Assembly: GCF_000013605.1 (NCBI RefSeq)
Contig: NC_007908.1
Coordinates: 4,340,001-4,404,000, forward strand
Source of the DNA: Rhodoferax ferrireducens T118
GTDB lineage: Bacteria > Pseudomonadota > Gammaproteobacteria > Burkholderiales > Burkholderiaceae_C
Length of the DNA: 64,000 nucleotides
Reading direction: 5' to 3'
The translations under genes and the position numbers were made by a program. The notes below the pieces were generated by a model. That model did not search any database. It was not told the origin of the DNA and saw only the letters and a program-made list of their open reading frames with translations. Numbering within the stretch: position 1 is the first letter of the stretch; the number at the start of each line of letters is the position of its first letter. Shown piece after piece: positions 47,024-59,109 of the stretch.

Positions 47024-47746
47024 TTAGCTTTCTTCTACACCGTAGCGCTGCCGATAGGCCAGGACGCGCTGATGGTCGGCGGCCAGCCCGCCTGCGCTGT
47101 CCCTGGCAAGATACTGCATCAAATCCGCCAGATTGGCAATCGCACAAACCTGCAAGCCGAGCTGGGAACGCACGTACTGCACGGCGCTGTAGGGCACATC
47201 GACCACCGAGTCGCCACGGCGCTCGGTTGCCATTTCTTGCCGGTCCAGCGCAATCACGACAGCGTGGGCCGTGGCACCCGCGGCCTCGATGATGGCGATT
47301 GATTCGCGGGCGGCGGTGCCGGCGGACATCACGTCGTCCACAATCAGCACCCGTCCCTTGAGCGGGGCGCCGACCAGGGTGCCGCCCTCGCCGTGGTCCT
47401 TGACCTCCTTGCGGTTGTAGGCAAAAGGGACGTTGCGGCCCAGGCGGGCCAGCTCCACCGCCAGTGTCGCACCGAGTGGAATACCTTTGTAGGCGGGGCC
47501 AAAAATCATGTCGAATTCAATGCCGCTGGCCAGCAGGCGCTGCGCATAAAATTGCGCCAGTCGTCCTAATTTGGCACCATCATCAAACAAGCCGGCATTG
47601 AAGAAGTAGGGGCTCAGGCGACCGGCTTTGGTTTTGAATTCACCAAAACGCAAAACACCACAATCCAGCGCAAACTGCACAAACTCCTGGGCCAATGCGT
47701 CCGCCGCGGGGGCGGCGCCGGTTTTGGTTCCAACACTTATCGACAT
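47024..47746 (-). CDS. pyrE: orotate phosphoribosyltransferase
   Basis: A 240-residue enzyme of pyrimidine synthesis (orotate + PRPP to OMP). The PRPP motif VLIVDDVMSAGTA is near residue 135, with SPYFFNAGLFDDG and FGPAYKGIPLGA upstream and the dimer-loop YNRKEVKDHGEGG near 110. Divergent from xth across only 11 bases, so their start regions share DNA. Confidence 0.95.
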   Translation of the reverse strand: MSISVGTKTGAAPAADALAQEFVQFALDCGVLRFGEFKTKAGRLSPYFFNAGLFDDGAKLGRLAQFYAQRLLASGIEFDMIFGPAYKGIPLGATLAVELARLGRNVPFAYNRKEVKDHGEGGTLVGAPLKGRVLIVDDVMSAGTAARESIAIIEAAGATAHAVVIALDRQEMATERRGDSVVDVPYSAVQYVRSQLGLQVCAIANLADLMQYLARDSAGGLAADHQRVLAYRQRYGVEES

Positions 47747-47757
47747 CGGGGAATTCC

Positions 47758-48549
47758 TTGTTTAAATTAACCAGCCTCAACCTCAACGGCATCCGCTCTG
47801 CTACCGCCAAAGGCCTGGAAGCCTGGCTCACCAAGACTCAGCCTGATTGTATTTGTGTACAGGAGGTCAAGGCCCAGGCCCTGGACGTGCAAGACCGATT
47901 TGAGCATCTGGCCGGCCTGCGCGGCCACTTTCATTTTGCCGAGAAAAAGGGGTACTCCGGTGTTGGCCTCTACAGCCGGCACGAACCCAGCGATGTGCGG
48001 GTCGGCTACGGTTCGTCCCAATTTGACGCCGAGGGCCGTTACGTGGAACTGCGTTTTGACACACCCTCGGCCAAGCGCTCCATCATCAGTTGCTACTTCC
48101 CCAGCGGCTCGTCCGGCGAGGAACGCCAGCAGGCCAAGTTTCGTTTTCTGGAAGAGTTCTATTTGCATTTGGCGCAGCTCAAGAACGGGCGCGAGTTCAT
48201 TCTGTGCGGTGACGTGAACATCGCGCACCAGGAAATTGACCTGAAAAACTGGAAAGGCAACCGCAAAAACTCAGGTTTTTTACCCGAGGAGCGGGCCTGG
48301 ATGACGAAGTTGTTGACCGAGGCCGGACTGGTGGATGTGTACCGGCAACTGCAACCCACCGCCACGGATGAAGCCTACACCTGGTGGAGCAACCGGGGTC
48401 AGGCCTATGCCAAGAACGTGGGCTGGCGGCTGGACTACCACCTGGCCACGCCAGCCATGGCGGCGCTGGCACGCTCGGAAACCATCTACAAAGCTGAAAA
48501 ATTCTCGGATCACGCGCCGCTCACCATCGAGTATGACTGGACGCTTTGA
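47758..48549 (+). CDS. xth: exodeoxyribonuclease III / AP endonuclease
   Basis: A 263-residue ExoIII-type enzyme for base-excision repair. Catalytic motifs are LNLNGIRSA, VQEVKAQ (Glu), CGDVNIAHQEIDLKN (Asp/Asn) and the C-terminal FSDHAPL (Asp-His). The start is most likely TTG at 47758 (L-F-K-L-T-S-L-N), as no ATG or GTG is suitably placed; a longer ATG frame overlaps pyrE on the other strand and adds residues foreign to the family. Confidence 0.9.
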   Translation: MFKLTSLNLNGIRSATAKGLEAWLTKTQPDCICVQEVKAQALDVQDRFEHLAGLRGHFHFAEKKGYSGVGLYSRHEPSDVRVGYGSSQFDAEGRYVELRFDTPSAKRSIISCYFPSGSSGEERQQAKFRFLEEFYLHLAQLKNGREFILCGDVNIAHQEIDLKNWKGNRKNSGFLPEERAWMTKLLTEAGLVDVYRQLQPTATDEAYTWWSNRGQAYAKNVGWRLDYHLATPAMAALARSETIYKAEKFSDHAPLTIEYDWTL

Positions 48550-48575
48550 GCCAGCGCCTTGTCAGAACCAGACTT

Positions 48576-48594
48576 CAGCGCCGATTCGGCGCTG
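48576..48594. terminator. hairpin between convergent genes
   Basis: CAGCGCCGA (48576-48584) and TCGGCGCTG (48586-48594) are perfectly complementary around one base, giving a compact GC-rich hairpin in the 59-bp gap between convergent xth and the PEP-CTERM gene. It lacks a T-tract, so its terminator role is probable rather than certain. Confidence 0.5.
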
Positions 48595-48608
48595 GGGGAG
48601 CGACCAGC

Positions 48609-49307
48609 TCAGACGCCGGTGCCGCGACGGCGCCGGGACGTCAGCCCGGCCAGCGTCAGCGCCGCAGCGAAAAGGGCCAGCGAGCCCGGCTCGGGCACGG
48701 CCGCTGGCTGCACGATCTCTAGCTGCGTGGTCGCGGGCAACGCGCGCAACGTGACCGTTGCACTGAGATTCTGGTTCAGGTCGCTCGTGTCTGAAAAGGT
48801 AATCGGGTTGAGGCTGATGTCGAACAGACCCCCGGTGCCAAAGGCAATGTTCGTCAAGGCGGCCCAGGTCAGCGAGTAGTCGACACCCCCGTTGGCGGAG
48901 TCGTTGGCGCCGCCATTGATGGCTCCGGCAGTCGCGACGCCGGTGGTGGTGAGGGTCTGCGTCGAACCCAAGGGGCTGGCAAACGTCAACGAGGCAGTGA
49001 CATCCAAAGCGTCCGTTTCCGCTGCCAGAATGCCGCCGTTACCATTGGACTCGCGAAAATCCAGGGTTCCCACCAGGAAAGTGGATTGATCGCCGACCGA
49101 GGCGAGCGAAAAGTTCTGTGTGCTGAACCCCGGGGTGAACAACACGTCAAGCAAGGTGCCAGTATTCTCATGGGCGTCAACCCCATAGCCTGCACCGGGT
49201 GTCAGGCTGGCCGCCGTCACATCAAACGCAACCGGCGCGGCCATGGCGCTGGCTGCGCAGGTCAGCAAAGCGCCCGCGATAAATTTGGAAGTCAGCGATT
49301 TGGTCAT
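48609..49307 (-). CDS. PEP-CTERM sorted protein
   Basis: A 232-residue exported protein. The signal peptide SKFIAGALLTCAASAMA is followed by a beta-rich body with no recognised enzyme motif, and the C-terminus is AAVPEPGSLALFAAALTLAGLTSRRRR, a standard exosortase sorting signal. The start at 49307 (MTKSLTSKF) is preceded by GAGAGAC. It shares the PEPGSLAL core with the protein at 6767 but is otherwise different. The AT-rich 49308-49551 gap upstream should carry its promoter. Confidence 0.85.
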   Translation of the reverse strand: MTKSLTSKFIAGALLTCAASAMAAPVAFDVTAASLTPGAGYGVDAHENTGTLLDVLFTPGFSTQNFSLASVGDQSTFLVGTLDFRESNGNGGILAAETDALDVTASLTFASPLGSTQTLTTTGVATAGAINGGANDSANGGVDYSLTWAALTNIAFGTGGLFDISLNPITFSDTSDLNQNLSATVTLRALPATTQLEIVQPAAVPEPGSLALFAAALTLAGLTSRRRRGTGV

Positions 49308-49551
49308 GATGGTCTCTCGGTGATGGGATTGATCCAACAGTCATAAGCAATATCTGCGCCAGACTTGCTAATTCCATTAATAACAACTAGTTACAGAATT
49401 TACACATAATTTCGCAAGGGCAACTGTAAAAAATTTCGACACTTCCTGGCTGGCGCCTGCCAACCTCACCTTGAGGGCCAACCATCTGTCTCCAGCGTTT
49501 TCACTGCAAAAAAGCAGCCCGCAGTCACCGTGAAATAGGCGCAAGTTGCTA

Positions 49552-53088
<3,537 letters not shown>

Positions 53089-53143
53089 AAAATAGGGCTC
53101 TAGCCGCCGTAAACATTGCCTAAGTAGCTATTAAAATAATATC
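53089..53143 (+). repeat. short interspersed repeat copy B
   Basis: Begins AAAATAGGGCTCTAGCCGCC and continues CATTGCCTAAGTAGCTATTA, the best match to copies A and C. It starts at the base next to the helicase start codon and ends shortly before the left flank of the mobile element. Confidence 0.78.
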
Positions 53144-53158
53144 AAAATCAGACTGTCA

Positions 53159-53169
53159 ACTGACTCAGC
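53159..53169 (+). repeat. 11-bp direct repeat flanking the mobile element (left)
   Basis: ACTGACTCAGC directly precedes the TGT terminus at 53170 and is repeated exactly at 58051-58061 directly after the ACA terminus. Read on the minus strand this left flank continues the lipA frame as L-S-Q-L-T-V-stop, so it looks like the original lipA 3' end displaced by the insertion. Confidence 0.8.
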
Positions 53170-53259
53170 TGTTAACAATCAGAAGCAAATGAGACAGTCG
53201 GGCCATTTTTCATGATTTCATTCAAAAGTTGATGAGATAAAGTTTAGAAGTCATCGAGA
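53170..53259 (+). repeat. left end of mobile element with three TnsB-like sites
   Basis: Site 1 AATCAGAAGCAAATGAGACA (53177-53196); site 2 ATTCAAAAGTTGATGAGATA around 53220-53239; site 3 GTTTAGAAGTCATCGAGACT around 53242-53261. The gap between sites 1 and 2 is about twice that between 2 and 3, as if one site were missing. Confidence 0.7.
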
Positions 53260-53762
53260 CTGTCTTGTAAGCGTCAGCCTGAATGCCTGCTCCGAGTAGT
53301 TTAAGCGTCGCTGGTAAGCGCAATCAATTGGAAATAAAGAATTATTCCCCCAAGGCGCAGGCCATTCAAAATGGCTTGCGTATGCTGGAAACCACTGACC
53401 ACCGTTCCGCTCTATTCTGACCACTCTATTGATAGTGACCATTTGAGACGGGAAGACGCTTTGCCGCGAAGGACTGCCTCGCGCAATGAATCTGGAAGAG
53501 TGTGTTGCTGCCGACACGGATTTGACCAAGGTGGTACGCGAGTGCTTGTTTGGATAGTGTGGTTCGCGCGCATACGGTAAGAGCGGCTGTTTTATCGAAA
53601 TATTCCGACCGAGAATTTCAGACATGAATCTGGTTCGCACCCGGCGAATGTCAAGATAATTGAATGCTGAATGGCGCAAAAACGACAAAGTTGAATGTTG
53701 AGTGACGCGTGAGTTGAATGTCCGATGCCGATCGTTTCCAGGAGCACTGCAAAATCAAGCAC
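53260..53762. other. AT-richer non-coding stretch inside the mobile element
   Basis: About 500 bp between the left-end sites and the 3' end of the GGDEF-EAL gene. An open frame of 145 codons on the minus strand (53251-53688) is rich in Arg and Ser and shows no domain, so I do not call it. The words TTGAATGCTGA (53660), TTGAATGTTGA (53691), TTGAATGTCCGA (53714) and CTGAATGTCGAG (53778) form imperfect direct repeats of unknown meaning. Confidence 0.4.
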
Positions 53763-56700
53763 TTATGAGATTGCTGACTGAATGTCGAGCGGCGTTCCGC
53801 AGGCTTTACCCGACGGTGTCGTGACAGGCGCACGAAATTGTTTGACCCAGTTCTGGAAGTCCTCGGCCGGCATCGGTCTGGCGATGAAGTAGCCTTGCGC
53901 GATATCGCAACCACATGCGGCGAGTTGATCCCATTGTTCCTGGGTCTCGATGCCCTCGGCCACCGTCTTGCGTCCGAGGTCACGGACCAGGTCGATCGTA
54001 GATCGCACGATCAGCGAGGAATCCCTGCTGATTGTCATGTCGCGTACAAACGATTGATCGATCTTGATGTACTCCACCGGTAGTTTCTGCAAATAGCTGA
54101 GCGAGGAATAACCGGTACCGAAGTCGTCGATGTAAAGCGGTATGCCTTCATCGCGCAGGCTGTGCAATACACGCAGTGCGAATTCGGCGTCGTCCATCAC
54201 CGCGCTCTCGGTGTTTTCAAGTTCGAGCAGGCCGGCAGCCACGCCATATGTGGTCTGCAAGTGGCGGATTGTTTGCAGCAACCTTTCGTCGTGCAGGTTG
54301 TGTGCAGAAAGGTTAACGGCGATTGGCAGTGCGCAGCCTTCATACTGCCAGGCCTGGTTCAAGCGCAAGCTGGTCTTGATCACCCATTCGGTGAGCGGCT
54401 TGATGAGCCCGGTTTGTTCGGCGAGCCCAATGAATTCGCCCGGCGGAATCAGCCCACGCTCTGCGTGCTTCCAGCGAACCAGTCCTTCGGCGCCGCACAA
54501 GCGACCGGTGGTGATCTCCACTTTCGGCTGCAGGTAGAGCAACAGATCACCACCCTCGATCGCCCGCCGCAGTTCCCCGGCCATAGTCAGACGGCGCGAT
54601 TGGTCCTGGTTCAGGTCTGGATCGAAGATGGCGTGCTTCACACCTTTTTTCTTGGCCTGGTGCACAGCCATGTCCATATGCCGGAACAGGTCGTGGGGTG
54701 TCGCCCCATGTTGTGGAAACAACGCGACACCGATTTTGGCCGACACATCTGGCGCAATGTCGGCGACCGGGAACGGCTGCGCCAACACGTCTTCCACGCG
54801 TTGCAGCATGGTGATGACGCTATTGGCGTTGCTGTCGGGCAGCAGGATCGCGAATTCATCACCCCGCAGGCGCGCGACCATGGCAGACGCCGGCGCGGCG
54901 ACGCATAGCCGTGCTCCGAACTCCCGCAGCAATTGATCGCCGTGGCCGAACCCAAGGGCATCATTGATCTCACTCAGCCGTTCGACATTGGCTTGCAGCA
55001 CGGCGAATGGCTGGTTGAGCCGCTTGGCGGCATCTATGGCAGCAGCGAGGAACTCCGTGAATTGAGTCTCGTTGGGTAGTCCCGTGAGGGCGTCGTAGCG
55101 CGTCAGGCGCTCCATTGCCTGCTGGATTTTTTGTTGCTCGGCGCGTGCGCGCAGGGTGGCAATGCCAAAAGCCAGGTCATCAGCCGATTCAGTGAGAAGC
55201 GTCACTTCATCCAATCCAAAGGAATCCGGCTCAGCAGAGTAAATGGCGAGCCCACCGATGATCTCGCCGTCGACGCGCAGCGGGCAGGCAATGACGCAGG
55301 CATAGCCTGGCAGATAGGGCCGCCACGGTGCGTAATTCGGATCGGCGAGGATGTTCTGGACCACGCTGGCCTGCCCAGTGCGGATCGCAGAGGCGACCGC
55401 GCCGCCGCCGTACTCGTTGTCGGCCCAGCTACCCTTCATCTGATGCAGAGCGTCGAGGCCGCCCGGGTGACCACTTTCCGCCATCGCCCGCAGTGATTTG
55501 AATTCATCATCGATCCGGTACCACACCGACGCCATTTGATAGCCGCCGTTGGCCACGATGGCCCGGCACATATTGTCGAGCAAGCCTTGCTCGACGGTCG
55601 CGCGCAGCATGGTGCGGTTACCCGCGCTCAGGGTGCGCAGTGCACGGCTGACATGCTCCAGCTCGCGCACGCGCTGCTCGAGCTCGGCATTGAGCGTGCG
55701 GATCTTTTCCTCGGCGTGTTTACGCTCGGTGAGGTCGGTGCCCAGCACGTAATAGCCGACCACCCCTTCCCGGGCATCGCGCTTGGGCACGTAGTTGACG
55801 AGCTGCCAGACACCGGGGAAGGGTTGCCAGTCGTAGCTTTGCGGCTGTCCTTGCAACACCTTGGCAATGAGTGGGGCGGCGACGGCATAGCGTTCGTGGC
55901 CCAGGATGTCGCGCACCGTCTGACCCGCGATGTCGGCCTGCCCGGGCGAGAAACGCTCCCGGTACGACTGATTGACATAGATGTAGCGCTGCTGCGCATC
56001 GACGTAGGCGATCATCACGGGCACGTTGCTGATCACGCTGCGCAGGTGATCCTCGCTCTCGTGCAGTTGAATCGTCCGCTCGTGTACGCGCTGTTCCAGC
56101 AGTTCGTTCTGTTCGCGGATTGTCTGTTGGGCCTGGTGCGCAATGGTCACATCTCGGAAAACGAGCACCACGCCGCCCACCCGTCCCCTGGTATCGCGTA
56201 TCGGCGCCGCGCTGTCGGAAATAGGGCGCTCGCTGCCATCGCGCGCGATCAGCACAGTGTGATTGGCCAGCTCCTGGATTTCGCCAGTGGCCAGCGCCTT
56301 GGCCACCGGCACCTCGGCCGGCTCCCGGGTGTGTTCGTTGACAATACGAAATACCTCCTCGACGGGGCGGCCCTGCGCGTCGGCGAAGGGCCAGCCGGTG
56401 AGAGCTTCCGCAACCGGATTCATGCGCGTGATACGTGCCTCGGTGTCCGTCGCCAGCACCGCATCGCCGATCGAATACAGCGTGGTGGAGAGGCTCTCCT
56501 CGCTGTCGGCGAGCGCGCGTCGACTTGCTTCGGTTTCGCGCAACTGACGCCGAATCAATCCAAAGGTGGCCGTAAGCAGCGCGAGCAGCAAGAGCGCGAC
56601 CAGCGCGCCGGCAGCCACCATGCTTTGGCGCGCACGCAACTGCTCGGCATTGCGGTCCTCCAAGAGCCGACGCTCCTCTTCGTTCATCTCGCGCAATAGG

Positions 56701-57170
56701 CCGTAGGTGCGCTCGCGCGTTTCCTGCAGCGGAGCGCTTGCCACAAATGCGCTCGCGGCTTCGAGGCCCTGGGTCTTTCGCAAGAATTCGACACGTCTGG
56801 AAATTGCGAGTCGTTCATCAATGACCTCGCGCAGCCGCATCCAGCGCTCCTGCTGGCGGGCATTGTCGCTGGTGAGCTGCTTGACCTGGCTCAGCAGGGT
56901 TTCCCGCGTCGCAATCGTCGCATCGCGTTCGGCAAGTCGCGCCGGGTCGCCCGAAATCCTGTAGCTTTGCGTGCTGAATTCGATCTGAAGCGTGTTTGCC
57001 CTTGTTTGGGCAAGGCTATCAAGCACCTCGTGGGTGTGCGCTACCCAGTGTGCCGCTTCGGCAGCGCCTTGCGCCACCTTCCAGGTGGTGGTGGCGAGTC
57101 CCGCAACCACCAGCACGGCAGCGGTAAACGCGACCAGCACCTTGGTTTCAAAACTGGAGCGCGTTTTCAC
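53763..57170 (-). CDS. membrane CHASE3-PAS-PAS-GAF-GGDEF-EAL protein carried by the mobile element
   Basis: A 1135-residue c-di-GMP signalling protein. Domains in order: transmembrane helix (about 10-30), CHASE3-like periplasmic helices (about 40-175), second transmembrane helix (about 183-205), PAS (about 220-345), PAS (about 375-495), coiled coil, GAF (about 520-680), GGDEF (about 690-850), EAL (about 865-1110). The cyclase signature is RGDEF near 767. The EAL motif is EGL within GAEGLVRWKH, but ENTES, DDFGTGYSSL and AEGIET are kept, so phosphodiesterase activity is plausible and cyclase activity doubtful. It starts with GTG at 57170 behind GGAGG. It is the main cargo of the element. Confidence 0.9.
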   Translation of the reverse strand: MKTRSSFETKVLVAFTAAVLVVAGLATTTWKVAQGAAEAAHWVAHTHEVLDSLAQTRANTLQIEFSTQSYRISGDPARLAERDATIATRETLLSQVKQLTSDNARQQERWMRLREVIDERLAISRRVEFLRKTQGLEAASAFVASAPLQETRERTYGLLREMNEEERRLLEDRNAEQLRARQSMVAAGALVALLLLALLTATFGLIRRQLRETEASRRALADSEESLSTTLYSIGDAVLATDTEARITRMNPVAEALTGWPFADAQGRPVEEVFRIVNEHTREPAEVPVAKALATGEIQELANHTVLIARDGSERPISDSAAPIRDTRGRVGGVVLVFRDVTIAHQAQQTIREQNELLEQRVHERTIQLHESEDHLRSVISNVPVMIAYVDAQQRYIYVNQSYRERFSPGQADIAGQTVRDILGHERYAVAAPLIAKVLQGQPQSYDWQPFPGVWQLVNYVPKRDAREGVVGYYVLGTDLTERKHAEEKIRTLNAELEQRVRELEHVSRALRTLSAGNRTMLRATVEQGLLDNMCRAIVANGGYQMASVWYRIDDEFKSLRAMAESGHPGGLDALHQMKGSWADNEYGGGAVASAIRTGQASVVQNILADPNYAPWRPYLPGYACVIACPLRVDGEIIGGLAIYSAEPDSFGLDEVTLLTESADDLAFGIATLRARAEQQKIQQAMERLTRYDALTGLPNETQFTEFLAAAIDAAKRLNQPFAVLQANVERLSEINDALGFGHGDQLLREFGARLCVAAPASAMVARLRGDEFAILLPDSNANSVITMLQRVEDVLAQPFPVADIAPDVSAKIGVALFPQHGATPHDLFRHMDMAVHQAKKKGVKHAIFDPDLNQDQSRRLTMAGELRRAIEGGDLLLYLQPKVEITTGRLCGAEGLVRWKHAERGLIPPGEFIGLAEQTGLIKPLTEWVIKTSLRLNQAWQYEGCALPIAVNLSAHNLHDERLLQTIRHLQTTYGVAAGLLELENTESAVMDDAEFALRVLHSLRDEGIPLYIDDFGTGYSSLSYLQKLPVEYIKIDQSFVRDMTISRDSSLIVRSTIDLVRDLGRKTVAEGIETQEQWDQLAACGCDIAQGYFIARPMPAEDFQNWVKQFRAPVTTPSGKACGTPLDIQSAIS

Positions 57171-57378
57171 GTAAGCCTCCCCATTTTTTTGCCTTCAAAT
57201 CAGCGGGCATTGTGTCACCAGTTGCTGCCTATGCTGAGCTTCAACCTTTCCAATGACGTGGGAATTTCATGGTTGAGCCGCATCGCTACGGATTGCCGCG
57301 GCCTGCTATTGGGTGAATGCGCCTTTTGAATTACGGTGGCCGCATTGCAAACTTGTTTTTTCACAAAAAGAATCCTGC

Positions 57379-57999
57379 ATGGCGGTTCGGAAAATCCCGA
57401 AAAACTATCTGTTCGTCACTGGTGGCTACTCCAGCCGAAAGAACGAAGAGATGGATGCTTTCGAGTCGCTGTTGGAGAAGGATTACCTGCTGACTCTGGA
57501 TTTTGATGATGCCGCAGCCAAGTTTGAAGTCCAGCCTGTTCGAATACCGGTTCCGGGCTTCCCCAAGGGTTACGTGCCCGATGTGTTCGTTGAATACCGC
57601 CCCGACCCGCAAACCGGTGAGATTCGCAAGCCTTCGCTGGTCGAGGTAAAGTCCGCCGAAGATCTGGTGCGCAATACCGAAAAGTATGCGCCCAAGTTCG
57701 CGGCAGCCCGCCAATATGCGGAGGAAAGAGGCTGGGAATTCAGGACGGTTGACCAGAATGAAATTCGCTCACCACGGCTGGCCAACCTCAAGTTCCTGCG
57801 CGAGTACCGCAATTTCAGTCCTTCGAGTGACGATATCTGTGAATTCTTCCAGTTGGTAGTCGGGGCGGACATCAAGCTGACCATCGCGCCAGACATCGCC
57901 AATGCGCAGCACGGGATCCGTGGCGATTCATTGGAGGAACTTGGGTTTTTTAGGCTATTCCCAGTGCCCGCCACGCTAATTTATCTCACTAACTTCTGA
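57379..57999 (+). CDS. TnsA-like transposon endonuclease (orphan)
   Basis: A 206-residue protein resembling the TnsA N-terminal nuclease domain: VTGGYSSRKNEEMDAFESLLEKDYLLTLDFD, then FEVQP, YVPDVFVEY and PSLVEVKSAEDL. Candidate catalytic residues are Glu29, Asp68, Glu89 and Lys91, matching the E...D...(Q/E)xK pattern of TnsA. TnsA cuts the 5' ends of Tn7-type elements, working with the TnsB transposase. Its stop is 51 bases from the right terminus and it reads outward, the opposite of Tn7. No partner gene is nearby. The C-terminal part (about 130-206) is shorter than the usual TnsC-contact region and may be truncated. The ATG at 57379 lacks a strong ribosome binding site. Confidence 0.8.
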   Translation: MAVRKIPKNYLFVTGGYSSRKNEEMDAFESLLEKDYLLTLDFDDAAAKFEVQPVRIPVPGFPKGYVPDVFVEYRPDPQTGEIRKPSLVEVKSAEDLVRNTEKYAPKFAAARQYAEERGWEFRTVDQNEIRSPRLANLKFLREYRNFSPSSDDICEFFQLVVGADIKLTIAPDIANAQHGIRGDSLEELGFFRLFPVPATLIYLTNF

Positions 58000-58050
58000 A
58001 CATTGTCTCAATAACTATTGAATTTTCTTATTTACTTCTGATTGTTCACA
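57979..58050 (-). repeat. right end of mobile element with three TnsB-like sites
   Basis: Read inward from 58050 on the minus strand: AATCAGAAGTAAATAAGAAA, then ATTCAATAGTTATTGAGACA, then GTTCAGAAGTTAGTGAGATA, adjacent at about 20-22-base spacing. The first 16 bases match the left terminus except one. The innermost site overlaps the last codons of the tnsA-like gene. Confidence 0.72.
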
Positions 58051-59062
58051 ACTGACTCAGCGCATGGCCCGCCTGCTGGTCGGCGTGGTAGCTTGAGCGC
58101 ACCATGGCGCCCACCGCAGCGTGGCTGAAGCCCATCGCATAGGCCTCGGCCTCGAACATCTTGAAAGTGTCGGGATGCACGTAGCGCTTGACCGTCAGGT
58201 GCGAGCTGGAAGGCGCGAGGTACTGGCCGAGGGTCAGCATGTTGATGCCGTGGGCGCGCATGTCACGCATCACGGCCAAAATTTCTTCGTCGGTTTCGCC
58301 CAGGCCGACCATCAGGCCGCTTTTGGTCGGCACGTCCGGGAACAGCGCCTTGAACTTCTTCAGCAGGTTCAGTGAGAACTGGTAGTCACTGCCGGGGCGC
58401 GCTTCCTTATACAGCCGCGGGATAGTTTCCAGGTTGTGGTTCATCACGTCAGGCGGTGCGGCTTTCAAGATCTCCAGCGCCCGATCGTCGCGGCCGCGAA
58501 AGTCGGGCACCAGCACCTCGATCTGGGTCTGCGGCGACTTGTCGCGGATGGCCTGGATGCAGGCCACAAAATGCCCGGCACCGCCGTCGCGCAGGTCGTC
58601 GCGGTCGACGCTGGTGATCACCACGTATTTGAGCTTGAGCTGGGCGATGGTGGTCGCCAGGTTGGCAGGCTCATTCACATCCAGCGGGTCGGGGCGACCA
58701 TGGCCGACATCGCAAAAAGGGCAACGCCGGGTGCATTTGTCACCCATGATCATGAAGGTGGCGGTGCCTTTGCCAAAACACTCGCCAATGTTGGGGCAAC
58801 TGGCCTCCTCGCACACCGTCACCAGCTTGTTGCTGCGCAGCACGTCCTTGATTTCGTAAAAGCGGGTGGTCGGGCTGCCGGCCTTGACGCGAATCCACGC
58901 CGGCTTGCGCAGAATTTCGCCCGGCACCACCTTGATCGGGATGCGCGACAGTTTGGCGGCAGATTTTTGTTTGACCAGCGGGTCGTAGGCTTCTGGCGGC
59001 TGGACCTCGCGCACGGACGCAGGGATGGCTGGGGTGGCAAGGTCGTCGGGGCTGTGACTCAT
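58046..59062 (-). CDS. lipA: lipoyl synthase (radical SAM), C-terminus altered by insertion
   Basis: A 338-residue enzyme that inserts sulfur into octanoyl groups. The auxiliary cluster [12 protein letters not shown] is near residue 85 and the radical-SAM cluster CTRRCPFC near 112; the C-terminal serine region ([12 protein letters not shown]) is present. The stop codon (58046-58048) and part of the last Leu codon lie in the terminus of the mobile element. The displaced flank at 53150-53169 shows the original ending was probably L-S-Q-L-T-V, so only two residues were lost and the enzyme should work. It follows lipB by 47 bases. Confidence 0.94.
   Translation of the reverse strand: MSHSPDDLATPAIPASVREVQPPEAYDPLVKQKSAAKLSRIPIKVVPGEILRKPAWIRVKAGSPTTRFYEIKDVLRSNKLVTVCEEASCPNIGECFGKGTATFMIMGDKCTRRCPFCDVGHGRPDPLDVNEPANLATTIAQLKLKYVVITSVDRDDLRDGGAGHFVACIQAIRDKSPQTQIEVLVPDFRGRDDRALEILKAAPPDVMNHNLETIPRLYKEARPGSDYQFSLNLLKKFKALFPDVPTKSGLMVGLGETDEEILAVMRDMRAHGINMLTLGQYLAPSSSHLTVKRYVHPDTFKMFEAEAYAMGFSHAAVGAMVRSSYHADQQAGHALSQL
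58051..58061 (+). repeat. 11-bp direct repeat flanking the mobile element (right)
   Basis: ACTGACTCAGC, identical to 53159-53169, directly after the ACA terminus and inside the lipA 3' codons. The CTGACTCAG core is itself palindromic, which may matter for target choice. Confidence 0.8.
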
Positions 59063-59109
59063 GGTGGCAAAAGGGTAGGTAAAGGAGGCAAGCAGGCTTG
59101 CTGGCCGGG

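Larger units (their letters stand above)
53170..58050. mobile_element. 4.9-kb Tn7-like (TnsA-type) non-autonomous element inserted in the 3' end of lipA
   Basis: The left end reads TGTTAACAATCAGAAG and the right end, on the other strand, TGTGAACAATCAGAAG. Each end carries three degenerate copies of a CAGAAG-then-TGAGA motif: left at offsets 11, 54 and 76, right at 11, 31 and 53. This mimics Tn7, where TnsB sites are spaced at the left end and abutting at the right. An exact 11-bp direct repeat flanks the element. The contents are a GGDEF-EAL gene (53763-57170) and a TnsA-like nuclease (57379-57999). No TnsB, TnsC or TniQ is present, so it would need help in trans or is a deletion derivative. 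Tn7 itself makes 5-bp duplications, so the 11-bp repeat is atypical. Confidence 0.75.

Noticed and set aside
53251..53688. 145-codon open frame on the minus strand inside the element
   Set aside because: Arg/Ser-rich, no recognisable domain or ribosome binding site, and it overlaps the left-end binding sites.
57379..57999. TnsA-like gene as part of a CRISPR-associated transposon
   Set aside because: The cas locus is over 25 kb away, is a full type I-C system with cas3, cas1 and cas2, and lies outside the element's termini; no TniQ or tnsBC is present.
58000..58028. Possible sixth copy of the interspersed repeat (CATTGTCTCAATAACTATTG)
   Set aside because: It is explained better as the middle and inner TnsB-like sites of the mobile element's right end.
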